Source: Acidovorax sp. 1608163 (GTDB taxonomy: Bacteria; Pseudomonadota; Gammaproteobacteria; Burkholderiales; Burkholderiaceae_C). Taken from it: a DNA stretch of 64,000 bases. The notes beneath the pieces were generated by a model. It did no database searches. It saw nothing but the letters and a program-made list of their open reading frames with translations, and had not been told where the DNA came from. The stretch lies in assembly GCF_003669015.1 (NCBI RefSeq), contig NZ_CP033069.1:1739001-1803000 (forward strand). Direction: 5' to 3'. Below, one piece after another: positions 1-8,360 of this stretch. Both the position numbers and the translations under genes were made by a program. The first letter of the stretch is position 1; every line of letters starts with the position of its first letter.

Positions 1-2
1 AA

Positions 3-254
3 GCGGCAGCCGGTGGCGCCATTGGCTTGGTGAAGAACGGTGACCGCATCCGCATCGACATCCCCAACCGCAGCATCAACGTGCTGGTGTCCGACGAAGA
101 ACTGGCCCAGCGCCGCGTGGAGCAGGACGCCAAGGGCTGGAAGCCCGCGCAGCCACGCCCCCGCAAGGTGTCTGCGGCGCTCAAGGCCTATGCCAAGCTG
201 GTCATGTCGGCCGACAAGGGTGCGGTGCGCGATCTGTCTTTGCTCGACGATTGA
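3..254 (+). CDS. ilvD: Dihydroxy-acid dehydratase, C-terminal end (partial)
   Basis: The reading frame is open from the window edge and ends at TGA 252-254. It encodes the last 83 residues of a dihydroxy-acid dehydratase, which dehydrates 2,3-dihydroxy-3-methylvalerate and -isovalerate in isoleucine/valine synthesis using an Fe-S cluster. The segment [20 protein letters not shown] and the downstream VSDEEL are typical of the C-terminal swivelling domain of the IlvD/Edd family. The Fe-S cysteines and most of the protein lie upstream of the window. A strong terminator follows about 90 bases later. Assignment to IlvD rather than the related sugar-acid dehydratases rests on this C-terminal segment only. 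Confidence 0.85.
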   Translation, partial: AAAGGAIGLVKNGDRIRIDIPNRSINVLVSDEELAQRRVEQDAKGWKPAQPRPRKVSAALKAYAKLVMSADKGAVRDLSLLDD

Positions 255-344
255 TTGGGGCGACCGAAAGGTCGATCCGCGCCAGCCATCGCCACCCGTG
301 CTGCGGCACCCAGGTGGCGCTTTGGTTGAACGGGTAGCCCGGAA

Positions 345-384
345 CAAAAAAGCCGCCATGCAGCAATGCATGGCGGCTTTTTTT
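345..384. terminator. Intrinsic terminator after ilvD
   Basis: A perfect 12-bp stem (351-362 with 367-378) and a GCAA tetraloop are flanked by A6 on the left and T7 on the right. It can therefore stop transcription from both sides: ilvD on the plus strand and anything running leftward from the ferritin gene. Confidence 0.9.
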
Positions 385-391
385 ATAGTTT

Positions 392-444
392 TGCTATTTA
401 TTTGATAGCTTTTGGCGCTTGACTGGATTGCGCTAGAGCCTGAT
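392..444 (+). repeat. Two-hairpin dispersed repeat, copy 1
   Basis: Copy of a short dispersed element made of two adjacent imperfect palindromes: a GCTAT...ATAGC arm pair followed by a GCGCTT...AAGCGC-like arm pair ending in CTAGAGCC. This copy lies between ilvD and the ferritin gene. Nine related copies are listed elsewhere in this window. Confidence 0.75.
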
Positions 445-502
445 TTGACAAAAACCTGCGAATGGGGCCTGGTGCCCCCTTTGCTCAAGCCATTCAGGCC
501 AT

Positions 503-979
503 TCAGGCGGCAGGCTGCGACTGGCTTTGCAGGTAGTTGGGCAGGCCCATTTTCTCGATCAGGCCCAATTGCTTTTCCAGCCAGTAGGCGTGGTCTTCCT
601 CGGTGTCGCGCAGCTGGGCCAGCAGCAGGTCGCGGCTCACGTAGTCGCGCAGGCTCTCGCACAGTTGTATGCCTTTTTGCAGGGCATCGCGCACTTCGTA
701 TTCCACGGCCAGGTCTTTTTGCAGCATCTCCACTACCGTGGTGCCGGGGGTGAAGGGATTGGGGCGCATGTCAGGCATGCCGCCCAAAAAGAGGATGCGG
801 CGCAGCAGCGCGTCGGCGTGCTGGGTTTCTTCCTGCATTTCATGGTCCAGGCGGGTGTACATCTTCACCAGGCCCTGGTCTTCGTAAATGCGCGAGTGGA
901 TGAAATACTGGTCACGCGCAGCCAGCTCGCCGCGCAGCAGGTTTTTGAAATATTCGATGACTTGTGGGTTTCCCTGCAT
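503..979 (-). CDS. bfr: Bacterioferritin-family iron storage protein lacking the heme methionine
   Basis: A 158-residue ferritin-like four-helix protein that oxidises Fe(II) and stores iron in a 24-subunit cage. Ferroxidase ligands are in place: E18, E51, H54, E94 and the EEDH motif holding E127/H130. Position 52, the methionine that ligates heme in classical bacterioferritin, is threonine (EETQH). From memory this matches the Pseudomonas aeruginosa FtnA subgroup, so the protein probably works as a heme-free ferritin. ATG 979 was chosen over an upstream in-frame extension because [12 protein letters not shown] is the usual family start. It lies beside an iron-starvation signalling operon. The alternative name is ftnA. 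Confidence 0.9.
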   Translation of the reverse strand: MQGNPQVIEYFKNLLRGELAARDQYFIHSRIYEDQGLVKMYTRLDHEMQEETQHADALLRRILFLGGMPDMRPNPFTPGTTVVEMLQKDLAVEYEVRDALQKGIQLCESLRDYVSRDLLLAQLRDTEEDHAYWLEKQLGLIEKMGLPNYLQSQSQPAA

Positions 980-1162
980 GGTGCATTCCGTTCTTCTGAG
1001 GCGGCGAGTATCGCGCGCCTGGCACGGGTTCAGGGTCATAACCCCGCATGTCGCTTTGCATGCGAACCGTCATCATTAGCGCTTGCGTTGAGCCCTCTGC
1101 CCATCCACCGGCTGTTTCTGGTGGAGGGGTGGAGGCCGCTCGCGCAGACCTGCGTTACAGGC

Positions 1163-3607
1163 TTAGAAGTCGATGGCGGCAGACAGCATCAGCGTGCGCG
1201 GTGCTCCCACCGTCACGTAGCCCGACGCCGTCACCCAGTAGGCCTTGTCGGCCACGTTCTCCAGATTGGCGCGGAACACCACAGCCTTGCCTGCCACCTT
1301 GGTGGCGTAGCGCGCGCCAATGTCCACGCGCGTCCAGGCGGGCATGCGCAAGGTGTTGGCCGCGTCGTAGTACATGGCCGAGGTGTTGATCACCCGGCCG
1401 TTCAGGCTCAGGCCCTGCACCCAGGGGGTGTCCCAGTCCAGGCCCAGGTTGAAGGTGTGGTCGGGCACGCCGGTGGCATTCTTGCCTTGGTTCACGCCGC
1501 CCTGGGTTTTGGCCATCTTGGCATCGTTGAACGCGGCGCTGGCCATGGCCCGCAGGCCGCGCTGGATTTCGCCATACGCCGTCAGCTCCAGGCCCCGGTT
1601 GCGCTGCTCGCCGCCGTAGCTGTAGATGTTGGTGATGGGGTCGGTGACGGCGTTGGGCTTGGTGATTTGGTACAGGGCCGCCTGGGTGGTCAGGCTGCCC
1701 CAGTCGGCCTTCACGCCCACTTCGTATTGCTTGGTCTTTTGCGGTGCAAACACCTCGCCCTGGTTGGCGGTGCTGGCGCCCGCAATGCCCCCAGCAGCCA
1801 GGCCTGCCGTGTAGTTGCCATACACCGAGATGTTCTTTTGCGGCTTGAACACCAGCCCCACCAGTGGCGTCACGGTGCTGGCCTTGTAGGGCGTGGAGCC
1901 ATTCACGCTCTTTTGGTGGATGGTTTGGTCGCGCAGGCCCAGTGTGGCCAAAAAGCGGTTGTTGAAGAATGCCAGGGTGTCGGCCACGGCCAGGCTGGAC
2001 TGCGACAGATCGGCCGTTTTGCTGGGGGCGCCGCGCGCGAAGTCAATGGCGGGCAGCGGTGCGGGGTGGTAGATGTTGGAGGCCACCGTGGCCGAGGTCA
2101 GGCCATAAAAGTACCCGCTTTCACGCGCCATGGTGTTGGCCGACACCACCAGCGTGTGGGCCACATCGCCCGTCTTGAAGCGCGTGCGCAGCCCCACATC
2201 GGCTGACGTGGTCTTGTTGTATTCGTCGTAATAGCCGTTGGCCACGGTGAAGTTGCCCAGCGCATCGATGCGGCGCATGGCAGTGGGGAAGTTCTGGTTG
2301 CTCGTCACATCGCTGTAGCCCACGGCGCCATAGGCCGTGGTGCGGTCGTTGATGTCGTATTCCAGGCGCGAGATCACGGTCTTGGCCTTGTCCGTCAGCT
2401 CAGTGCCGGGGTATAGCGTGGTGCGGTTGTCGGGCACCGCAGGCACCTGGGTGATGCCCGCCAGGAAGGCGCTTTGTGCGCGGAACTCGGTCGTCTTTCC
2501 GCTGCTGGTCAGCGTGTCCATCGACCAGCGCAGGCCGGCACCGGCGTAGTCCACCCCCAGCGAGCCCAGCCCCAGGCGCTGGCGGCCGCCGTCGATGTTG
2601 CCCTCGCCATTGCGCCACACACCGTTGGCGCGCACACCCCACTGGTTGTCTTCGCCAAAGCGGCGGCCCACATCCAGGTGGGTGCCCAGTTGGGCCTTGC
2701 CCATGTAGGTGGTGGTCAGGCGCGTCAGCGGCACATCACTCGCTCGCTTGGTCACCACATTGATGCTGCCGCCCACGCTGCCGCTGGGGCCGATGCCGTT
2801 GGTGAGCGAGCCAGGGCCCTTGAGCACTTCCACGCGCTCAATCATCTCCAGCGGGATGCGGGTGGAAGGCGTCAGGCCAAACAGGCCATTCATGCTGATG
2901 TCGCGGGGCGATACGGCAAAGCCACGGATCTGAAAGTCATCGCCATAGCCGCCTCGGGCTTGCAGTGTGCGCACCGAGGCGTCGCTCATCACCACGTCCG
3001 ACACCGTCAGGCCTTGCTGGTTTTCAATCAGCTCGGCCGTGTAGTTGGTGGTGCTGAAGGGCACGTTCATCAAATCGGTCTTGCCCAAAATGCCCAGGTC
3101 GCCCCCGCGCGCAAACTGGCCGCCCGAGTAGGTCTTTTGCAGGCCGCCAATGGCCTCGGCTTCTTCCGACACCACCACCTCTGCCAGCGCCGCCTTTTGG
3201 GTGGGGGCTGCGGTGCCGCGCAGCACGTAGGCGCCGTTACCTTCGCGCACGGCGCGCCAGCCGGTGCCTTCCAGCGCCTTGGCAAAGCCCGCGTCCACGC
3301 CATAGCTGCCCTGCAGGCCGCCAGAGCGGGCGCCGCCCAGCTGCGCAGCGTCAAAGGCCAGGGTCACGCCTGCGGCGTGGGCGTATTGCGCCAGCACCTG
3401 GGCCAGGGGGCCTGCTTCAATCGCAAACGCCTTGGCAGCGGCCGCTGCGCCTGTGGCTTCTGCTGGGTTGGCCGTGCCCTGCGCGTAGGCCAGAGGGGTG
3501 AGCAGCGCTGCCGCACTCAGCGCCGCAATGCGGGCCGCGCGGGCCATGGGGTGCAGGGCAAAGTGGGGGTGGGCGGCGTGGCCGCCGTTCATTCGGGTGC
3601 GGGACAT
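1163..3607 (-). CDS. TonB-dependent siderophore receptor with signalling domain
   Basis: An 814-residue outer-membrane receptor, probably for a ferric siderophore. A signal peptide ends near residue 42 (LLTPLAYAQ). An STN domain (about 61-130) follows, as in FecA/FpvA-type transducers that signal to FecR. Then come the plug and a 22-strand barrel ending in the aromatic terminus AAIDF. ATG 3607 is preferred because GAGGAAG stands just upstream; a longer in-frame extension to 3682 lacks this. It lies downstream of the sigma/anti-sigma pair in the same direction, so it is the expected target of that pathway. The ligand cannot be read from sequence; hydroxamate or catecholate siderophores are both possible. 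Confidence 0.92.
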   Translation of the reverse strand: MSRTRMNGGHAAHPHFALHPMARAARIAALSAAALLTPLAYAQGTANPAEATGAAAAAKAFAIEAGPLAQVLAQYAHAAGVTLAFDAAQLGGARSGGLQGSYGVDAGFAKALEGTGWRAVREGNGAYVLRGTAAPTQKAALAEVVVSEEAEAIGGLQKTYSGGQFARGGDLGILGKTDLMNVPFSTTNYTAELIENQQGLTVSDVVMSDASVRTLQARGGYGDDFQIRGFAVSPRDISMNGLFGLTPSTRIPLEMIERVEVLKGPGSLTNGIGPSGSVGGSINVVTKRASDVPLTRLTTTYMGKAQLGTHLDVGRRFGEDNQWGVRANGVWRNGEGNIDGGRQRLGLGSLGVDYAGAGLRWSMDTLTSSGKTTEFRAQSAFLAGITQVPAVPDNRTTLYPGTELTDKAKTVISRLEYDINDRTTAYGAVGYSDVTSNQNFPTAMRRIDALGNFTVANGYYDEYNKTTSADVGLRTRFKTGDVAHTLVVSANTMARESGYFYGLTSATVASNIYHPAPLPAIDFARGAPSKTADLSQSSLAVADTLAFFNNRFLATLGLRDQTIHQKSVNGSTPYKASTVTPLVGLVFKPQKNISVYGNYTAGLAAGGIAGASTANQGEVFAPQKTKQYEVGVKADWGSLTTQAALYQITKPNAVTDPITNIYSYGGEQRNRGLELTAYGEIQRGLRAMASAAFNDAKMAKTQGGVNQGKNATGVPDHTFNLGLDWDTPWVQGLSLNGRVINTSAMYYDAANTLRMPAWTRVDIGARYATKVAGKAVVFRANLENVADKAYWVTASGYVTVGAPRTLMLSAAIDF

Positions 3608-3742
3608 GGAGCTTCCTCGGTTCGGTGGGATGGAAAAAATTCGCTTCACTGGTATGCCGAACGAGGCGCTCCCATCATGCAAAGGCTGTTACAAATTTAT
3701 AGAAAAAATTAAGGCAGCGTGTGCCCAATTGATAAGCCATCT

Positions 3743-3795
3743 ATGCCCCTAGAGCTCATTGATAAAGCGCTAGCAGCTATCAATTTGATAGTTAT
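3743..3795 (-). repeat. Two-hairpin dispersed repeat, copy 2
   Basis: Inverted copy of the element at 392-444, with a near-complete GCGCTAGCAGCTATCAA core. It sits between the fecR-like gene and the receptor gene. The gap of about 230 bases also must hold the receptor's own promoter, which I could not define. Confidence 0.8.
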
Positions 3796-3840
3796 TTGAG
3801 GAGGGCAGGGCGATAGCAAAGGGCGTTGGGCTCAGCCCCC

Positions 3841-4800
3841 TCACGCAGCCTCCACCCGCACCCAGTAGCGGGTGCGGTAGTGCACCTGCACGGCAAAGCT
3901 GGCGGCCAGTGCGGCCAGGGCCTGGTCGGTGTGGTCCAGCGCAAACGCGCCAGACACTTGCAGGTGGGCCACCTCGGGTGCGCAGCCCAGGTAGCCGGGG
4001 CGGTAGCGGGCCAGCTCCTGCACCAGCTCGCCCAGGGGCATGTCCAGGGCGATGAGCCCGCCGTTGCGCCAGCTGGCCTGCGCCAGGTTGGCCGGTTGGG
4101 GTGGCAGGGCTTCGGTAGACGAAAAATCCAGCTGCTGCCCGGCCACCAGCAGGCGCGCCTCGCCATGGGTGGGCTTTACGCGCACCGATTTTTCTTGCAC
4201 CGCCACGCGGGTGTGCCCCGCGTCCAGCGCCTGCACGGTGAACTGCGTGCCCAGCGCCAGCACGGTGCCCTGCGGCGTTTGCACGCTGAAGGGGCGCTGG
4301 TGCAAGTCCGGCCGGGTGCTGATCTGGATGCGGCCAGAGCGCAGCTGCAGCCTGCGCTCGTGCGCGTCAAACTGCTCGTCCACCGCCGTGGCGGTGTCCA
4401 GCGCCAGCTCAGAGCCATCGGGCAGGCCCAGGTGCTGGCGCTCGCCCGTGGCGGTGTGGTACGTGGCGCCCAGCGCCTGCCAGGGGCTGGCTTGCCAGGC
4501 CAGCCACGTTGCCGCGCACCCGCCCAGGCCTAGCGCCACGCCCCGCAGCGCCGCGCGCCGTGCCAGTGGGGGCTGGGCCAGGGCCTGCAGGGCCACCGGA
4601 GCGGGGATGCGTGCCAGCCGCTGGCTCACGGCTTGCACCGTTTGCCAGGCTTGCTGGTGGCTGGCGTGGGCGCTGTGCCAGTGCTGCCAGGCCTGCTGGT
4701 CCTCGGGCGTGGCGGCTTCGTCGTGCAGTCGGGTGTGCCAGCGCGCGGCCTCGTGCAAGGCCTGGCGCTCGGCTGGGGTGCGGGTGGCGGTGGATTTCAT
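3841..4800 (-). CDS. fecR: FecR-type transmembrane anti-sigma regulator
   Basis: A 319-residue inner-membrane sigma regulator. The N-terminal DUF4880-like segment (HEAARWHTRL, residues 16-25, with conserved tryptophans at about 38-52) contacts the sigma factor. One membrane helix lies at about 85-103. A periplasmic FecR domain follows (about 115-210, with HLGLPDGSELALDT), and the C-terminal STN-like part would contact the receptor's signalling domain. It starts 19 bases after the sigma gene and is co-oriented with it, so the two are probably co-transcribed. Length and layout are normal for the family. Confidence 0.9.
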   Translation of the reverse strand: MKSTATRTPAERQALHEAARWHTRLHDEAATPEDQQAWQHWHSAHASHQQAWQTVQAVSQRLARIPAPVALQALAQPPLARRAALRGVALGLGGCAATWLAWQASPWQALGATYHTATGERQHLGLPDGSELALDTATAVDEQFDAHERRLQLRSGRIQISTRPDLHQRPFSVQTPQGTVLALGTQFTVQALDAGHTRVAVQEKSVRVKPTHGEARLLVAGQQLDFSSTEALPPQPANLAQASWRNGGLIALDMPLGELVQELARYRPGYLGCAPEVAHLQVSGAFALDHTDQALAALAASFAVQVHYRTRYWVRVEAA

Positions 4801-4819
4801 GCGGGCGGGGCGGGTCTAC

Positions 4820-5296
4820 TTAGGCCAAGGCCAGGCAGCAGTGCTCCATGGCGCGGGTCAGGTAGTTGCTCACCGTGCGGTGCGATATGCCCAGGCGCTG
4901 GGCGATTTCGGCATAGGGCAACTCTTCCAGCTGCGCCAGCAAAAACGCTTGCCGCACCTTGGTGGGCAGGGCGCGCAGCAGGGCGTCTACCTCCAGCAGG
5001 GCCTGCTGGGCTTGCGCCTGGTCCTCGGGGGAGGGCGCTTGCTCCTCGGGCAAGGCGGCCAGGTAGTCCAGATAAGCCTGCTCCAGCGTGCGGCGCCGGA
5101 AGAGGTCGGCCACCAGCCCGCGCGCCACCGTCGCCAAAAAGCGCTGCGGCTCGCGCAGGTCTGCGGGCGACAGCTCTGAGCGCATCACCCGCACAAAGGT
5201 GTCGTGCGCCAAGTCCGCCGCGTCCTCCCGGTTGCCCAGACGCTTGCGCAGCAGGCTTTGCAGCCAGGGGTGGTGGTCTAGGTAAAGCTCTTGCAC
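4820..5296 (-). CDS. fecI: FecI-family ECF sigma factor
   Basis: An extracytoplasmic-function sigma factor of the iron-starvation (FecI) group. The region 2 segment (ELYLDHHPWLQSLLRKRLG, then DAADLAHDTFVRVM) and the region 4 helix-turn-helix (YAEIAQRLGISHRTVSNYL) are both clear. The start is uncertain. The frame is open to 5365, but that TTG would fall inside the Fur-like box. GTG 5296 puts the start about four residues before the conserved LY..HH motif and gives 158 residues. No good ribosome site is visible for either. Activity is expected to need the receptor-FecR signal. Confidence 0.88.
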   Translation of the reverse strand: MQELYLDHHPWLQSLLRKRLGNREDAADLAHDTFVRVMRSELSPADLREPQRFLATVARGLVADLFRRRTLEQAYLDYLAALPEEQAPSPEDQAQAQQALLEVDALLRALPTKVRQAFLLAQLEELPYAEIAQRLGISHRTVSNYLTRAMEHCCLALA

Positions 5297-5346
5297 GGCA
5301 ACGAACGGGCAAACTGGTAAATGGGCGGAAGCGGGTGTGTGAATGC

Positions 5347-5367
5347 AAATAGGAATGCTTATCAATT
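5347..5367. promoter_or_regulatory. Putative Fur box upstream of fecI
   Basis: AAATAGGAATGCTTATCAAT is close to the common proteobacterial Fur-box form (AATnAGAATnATTATCATT) and stands directly upstream of the sigma factor gene. Iron-replete Fur would then silence the whole signalling cascade. The match is by eye; no matrix score was computed. Confidence 0.6.
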
Positions 5368-5489
5368 ATGCCAAAGTTGGCATGTAACCCACTCATTGGG
5401 GTGCCCAGGGCCGCACTGGGTTTTGGTGCGCAGGGCACTTTGGCCTCACGCCAAGCCCGTCATGGGTTGCGGGCACAATACCGCCCACC

Positions 5490-6311
5490 ATGCTGACTTA
5501 CCCCCACATCGACCCCGTTGCCCTGCAGTTGGGCCCCCTCGCCATCCACTGGTACGGCATCACCTACCTGGTGGCGTTTGGGCTGTTCATGTTCCTGGGC
5601 ACGCGCCGTCTGCGGCACGAACCCTTTGCCTCCATCACCGGCCCCAGCGCTTGGACGCGCCGTGATGTCGAGGACATCCTCTTCCTTGGCGTGGCCGGTG
5701 TCGTCATTGGCGGGCGCCTGGGGTACTGCCTGTTTTACAAGCCCGGCTACTACCTCACCCACCCGCTGGAGATTTTTGCGGTGTGGCAGGGCGGCATGGC
5801 GTTTCACGGCGGCCTGCTGGGGGTGATTGCCGCCATGCTGTGGTTTGCCCATTCGCGCAAACGCCCCTGGCTGCAGGTGGCCGACTTTGTAGCGCCCTGC
5901 GTGCCCACCGGGCTGGCCGCCGGGCGTGTGGGTAACTTCATCAACGGCGAGTTGTGGGGCCGCTTTGCCAGCCCCGATCTGCCCTGGGGCATGGTGTTTG
6001 CGCACAGCGGCTCCCTGCAGCCCCGCCACCCCTCGCAGGTGTACCAATTCTTGCTGGAAGGCTTGCTGCTCTTTGTGCTGCTGTGGCTGTATGCCCGCCG
6101 CGAGCGCAAACAGGGCCAAGTGGCCGCCGCCTTCTTGGTGGGCTATGGCAGCTTCCGCTTCATCGCCGAGTATTTCCGCGAGCCCGATGCCTTCCTGGGC
6201 CTGTTGTCACTGGGCATGAGCATGGGCCAGTGGCTGTGCGTGCCTATGGTGGCCGCAGGCATCGCGCTGTGGGTGTGGGCGCAGCGCCAGCCGGTGGTGG
6301 GGCGCAAGTGA
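5490..6311 (+). CDS. lgt: Prolipoprotein diacylglyceryl transferase
   Basis: A 273-residue inner-membrane enzyme that moves diacylglycerol from phosphatidylglycerol to the lipobox cysteine of prolipoproteins, the first step of lipoprotein maturation. Several membrane helices are evident. The conserved N-terminal HWYG (residues 20-23), the GGRLGYC segment and the signature [14 protein letters not shown] near residue 150 are all present. ATG 5490 is supported by family length. CACAAT at about 5475 could be a -10 element. It is read alone and apparently not operonic with the next gene 170 bases on. Confidence 0.95.
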   Translation: MLTYPHIDPVALQLGPLAIHWYGITYLVAFGLFMFLGTRRLRHEPFASITGPSAWTRRDVEDILFLGVAGVVIGGRLGYCLFYKPGYYLTHPLEIFAVWQGGMAFHGGLLGVIAAMLWFAHSRKRPWLQVADFVAPCVPTGLAAGRVGNFINGELWGRFASPDLPWGMVFAHSGSLQPRHPSQVYQFLLEGLLLFVLLWLYARRERKQGQVAAAFLVGYGSFRFIAEYFREPDAFLGLLSLGMSMGQWLCVPMVAAGIALWVWAQRQPVVGRK

Positions 6312-6485
6312 GTTGCATGCCGCGCTGATTGGCCAAAACCGCAGCCGAGCGGCCCAGCCATCCTGGCGCCGTCGGCACGGTCTTTGCTGCTTGCGCCATC
6401 GAAGTCTGGGCCGCCACGGCGTGCCAGTGTCTGCCCCGCAATGCAGGGGCCAAAAAATCAAACAGTTAACAACGAGGGAGTCAGC

Positions 6486-7082
6486 ATGATTGAAGTGAGC
6501 GGTGGGGTCGTGGGCGTGTCAGACAAAGCGGTGTTTTTCAGCACCCTCAAAACCCTGGCGCCAGACGCCGTGGCCGCCTTGGGCAAGGGTGACAAAGCCA
6601 AGCTGGGAGAGCACGGCATCGTGATCGAGAAGGACAAGGTCGCTTCGGTGCACGCCGTCAAGGACGCCAAGTTCACCACCGTCATCTCTGCCAAGGGCAT
6701 GGGCGACGACATCGGGGTGCACGCCCTGAGTGAGGCCGCACAACAGCGCATCGTTGCCAGCGTGCAAGCCCTGCTAGGCCGCAAGGGCCAGCAAGCGCAA
6801 GTGCAAGCGGGCCTCTTCCAGCGCTCGGGCAAATCCATCGTGCTGGCGGTCTGCAGCCTGGTGCTGACGGCGGCGTTTTATTACATCGTCTCGTCCCTGC
6901 ACAGCGACTCGGTGCAGCGCACCGGCAAAAACGCGGGCAAGGAAGAGTTTTTGTACTCCATCGCTCACACCCTGGGGCCCACGGGGACCTTGGTGGCAGG
7001 TGGCTTGGTCACCGCGTTGTTTGTGTTTGCCGCTTTCAAGAACAGCAAGAAGAACTGGGTGACTCAGCGGTATTCGTTCTGA
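6486..7082 (+). CDS. Unknown protein with two C-terminal membrane helices
   Basis: A 198-residue protein I do not recognise. The ATG follows GAGGGAGTCAGC, a good ribosome site. Residues 1-115 are soluble and rich in V, K and A. Two hydrophobic segments follow, at about 120-140 (SIVLAVCSLVLTAAFYYIVS) and 170-188 (LVAGGLVTALFVFAAF). A lysine-rich tail ends in YSF. The topology suggests a cytoplasmic domain anchored by a helical hairpin. Codon use is like its neighbours. No neighbour suggests a pathway. Confidence 0.7.
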   Translation: MIEVSGGVVGVSDKAVFFSTLKTLAPDAVAALGKGDKAKLGEHGIVIEKDKVASVHAVKDAKFTTVISAKGMGDDIGVHALSEAAQQRIVASVQALLGRKGQQAQVQAGLFQRSGKSIVLAVCSLVLTAAFYYIVSSLHSDSVQRTGKNAGKEEFLYSIAHTLGPTGTLVAGGLVTALFVFAAFKNSKKNWVTQRYSF

Positions 7083-7234
7083 GTGGGTTTAGGCTGGGGC
7101 GCAGAGGGCCGAGTCAGTGCCTCTGGGTCATGTGCTCTGTTGCGAGGTCGGATGAAGGGGCGTTGAATTGCTCCTGGATGTGCCTGCACTGTCATGCAAT
7201 GGGATTTACGGCCAAGAGCAACCGGTGGTAGTTA

Positions 7235-7333
7235 GAGAACGTCGATGCTCAAGGTCGGCACTGACCGGAACACAATAGACGCGGCAAAGCCGCATTCTTC
7301 AGTTGTGTTTCCGTGTCGAGCGCAAAGTTAGGA
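7235..7333 (-). other. attC-like imperfect palindrome
   Basis: Read on the minus strand just after the stop of the next gene: CCTAACTTTGCGC, then arms CGGAAACACAA and TTGTGTTCCG (one unpaired A in the left arm) around an inner GCGGC-TTT-GCCGC hairpin, then TTGAGCATCGACGTT. A CTAAC box, arms with a bulged base and a length of about 100 bases are what integron attC sites look like. The right-hand box (GTTCTCT) fits the GTTRRRY consensus poorly, so this is a candidate only. Confidence 0.45.
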
Positions 7334-7341
7334 ATAGCTTG

Positions 7342-7869
7342 CTATTCAATTGGACGAAGACCGCGACGGACACGATCTTGGTTGTAGAGTTCGTTGCGAA
7401 AGGCATTGGGATCGCTCATGCCGTCGAGTGCCTGCCAGATTTCCTCGCGTGAAGCAGCTACGTTGAATCCGGCGGCAACCAGAGCTGCACGGGTATCGTT
7501 AAAAGCCTCGTCGTCCATATCCGACACTGCAACGTAGTCTGGCACTGTGGCTGCCACGAGGTTGTACTGCCCTTCATTGTCGAGACGCACTACTGGAGCA
7601 CGTTCTAATGGCGTTTTCTCGGGACCGCGCCACAGGCCAACAAAGCCGCCCTCTTGGTCTCGACCGAACCAAGCGATGAGCTTGTTCGTCGCGTCCATTG
7701 CCGCAACGTTTGCCATGGTGTCGGGATCGGCACGGTCAGTTTCGTTCAAGTAGCTTGTGTCCGAGGGTTCTGCCCATTCTGGATCATCTATGAATTCAAA
7801 CTCAATCTGATCCAGCACAGTCTGAAGATTAGCGAGATTTTTCTGAAGTCGATTTACGTCGGGCGTCAT
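7342..7869 (-). CDS. Unknown acidic protein in a cassette-like unit
   Basis: A 175-residue acidic, soluble protein with no membrane segment or signal peptide. The ATG follows GAAGAAGGAAA. A central stretch (IAWFGRDQEGGFVGLWRG, about 68-85, then VVRLDNEGQYNLVAATVPDYVA) recalls SMI1/KNR4 (SUKH)-type immunity proteins, which carry such WFGRD...GGxxGLW patterns, but the match is weak. There is no toxin gene beside it. It lies exactly between an attC-like hairpin downstream and an attI/attC-type core upstream, in the orientation expected of an integron cassette gene. It is visibly less GC-rich than its neighbours, which fits recent acquisition. Confidence 0.65.
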   Translation of the reverse strand: MTPDVNRLQKNLANLQTVLDQIEFEFIDDPEWAEPSDTSYLNETDRADPDTMANVAAMDATNKLIAWFGRDQEGGFVGLWRGPEKTPLERAPVVRLDNEGQYNLVAATVPDYVAVSDMDDEAFNDTRAALVAAGFNVAASREEIWQALDGMSDPNAFRNELYNQDRVRRGLRPIE

Positions 7870-7922
7870 AGCGGGTTTCCTTCTTCCAGGGGATCGCAGT
7901 CGAGAGATTGGGGGGGGGGTTA

Positions 7923-8060
7923 GCCTAACGTGACGCGTCCCGCAAAACCTGCGGGATAAACTGGACCGTGCGGAATATTCTGGGCATTGATTCCTCCGGG
8001 AAGTGACTTACAGCATGGGTTTCCAGGCGGTCACTTGTTTAGATGCCCAGGTATAGAAAT
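7923..8060 (-). other. attI-like region with integrase-type promoter, integrase missing
   Basis: On the minus strand a perfect GTTAGGC core (7929-7923) precedes the cassette-like gene. About 110 bases further out, on the plus strand, 8034-8060 reads CTTGTTTAGATGCCCAGG then TATAGAAAT. From memory this parallels the class 1 integron intI1 promoter (TTGCTGCTTGGATGCCCGAG then GCATAGACTG). The orientation is right: an integrase would be read rightward, the cassette leftward. No integrase-like frame follows, so this would be a relic. The comparison is by recall and needs alignment. Confidence 0.4.
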
Positions 8061-8308
8061 TCTGCGAAACCCGGCAAGCGTTAAGTCCGCAAACTATATC
8101 GTGCCAGTAGGTTGAACCGGGCTCGCCTTGTGTACGCTTTGGGCGCCGATCAATCTGAATCTATGGCTGGTTTTGGGGAGGGGGGCCCACTATCGGCTCA
8201 GGGCCCCAAGCTGTCGATCACATGCGGCAGATGATCACTGTCGTATCTGGCGGACGGGGCGCGGATCTTGCGCCTTCGACATCGTCAGCCTTAGCAATCT
8301 CTGTAATT
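8061..8308. other. Intergenic DNA without recognisable gene
   Basis: About 250 bases where an integron integrase would be expected. All frames are short and none resembles a tyrosine recombinase. Composition is mixed, including GGGGAGGGGGGCCC near 8175. I see no convincing gene or RNA here. Confidence 0.5.
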
Positions 8309-8360
8309 TGCTATCTATTTAATAGCTGTTGGCGCTTATTCCAAAAGCGCTAAGCACTGT
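8309..8360 (+). repeat. Two-hairpin dispersed repeat, copy 3
   Basis: Copy of the dispersed element (GCTATCTATTTAATAGC arm pair, then GGCGCTTATT...AAAGCGCTAAGC). It separates the integron-like relic from the malonate block. Confidence 0.8.

Noticed and set aside
527..2206. Long open frame opposite the ferritin and receptor genes
   Set aside because: It is the complement of two well-supported minus-strand genes; its composition is a GC-driven shadow with no family features.
7083..7234. Further integron cassettes left of the attC-like hairpin
   Set aside because: No coding frame or second attC-like palindrome was seen.
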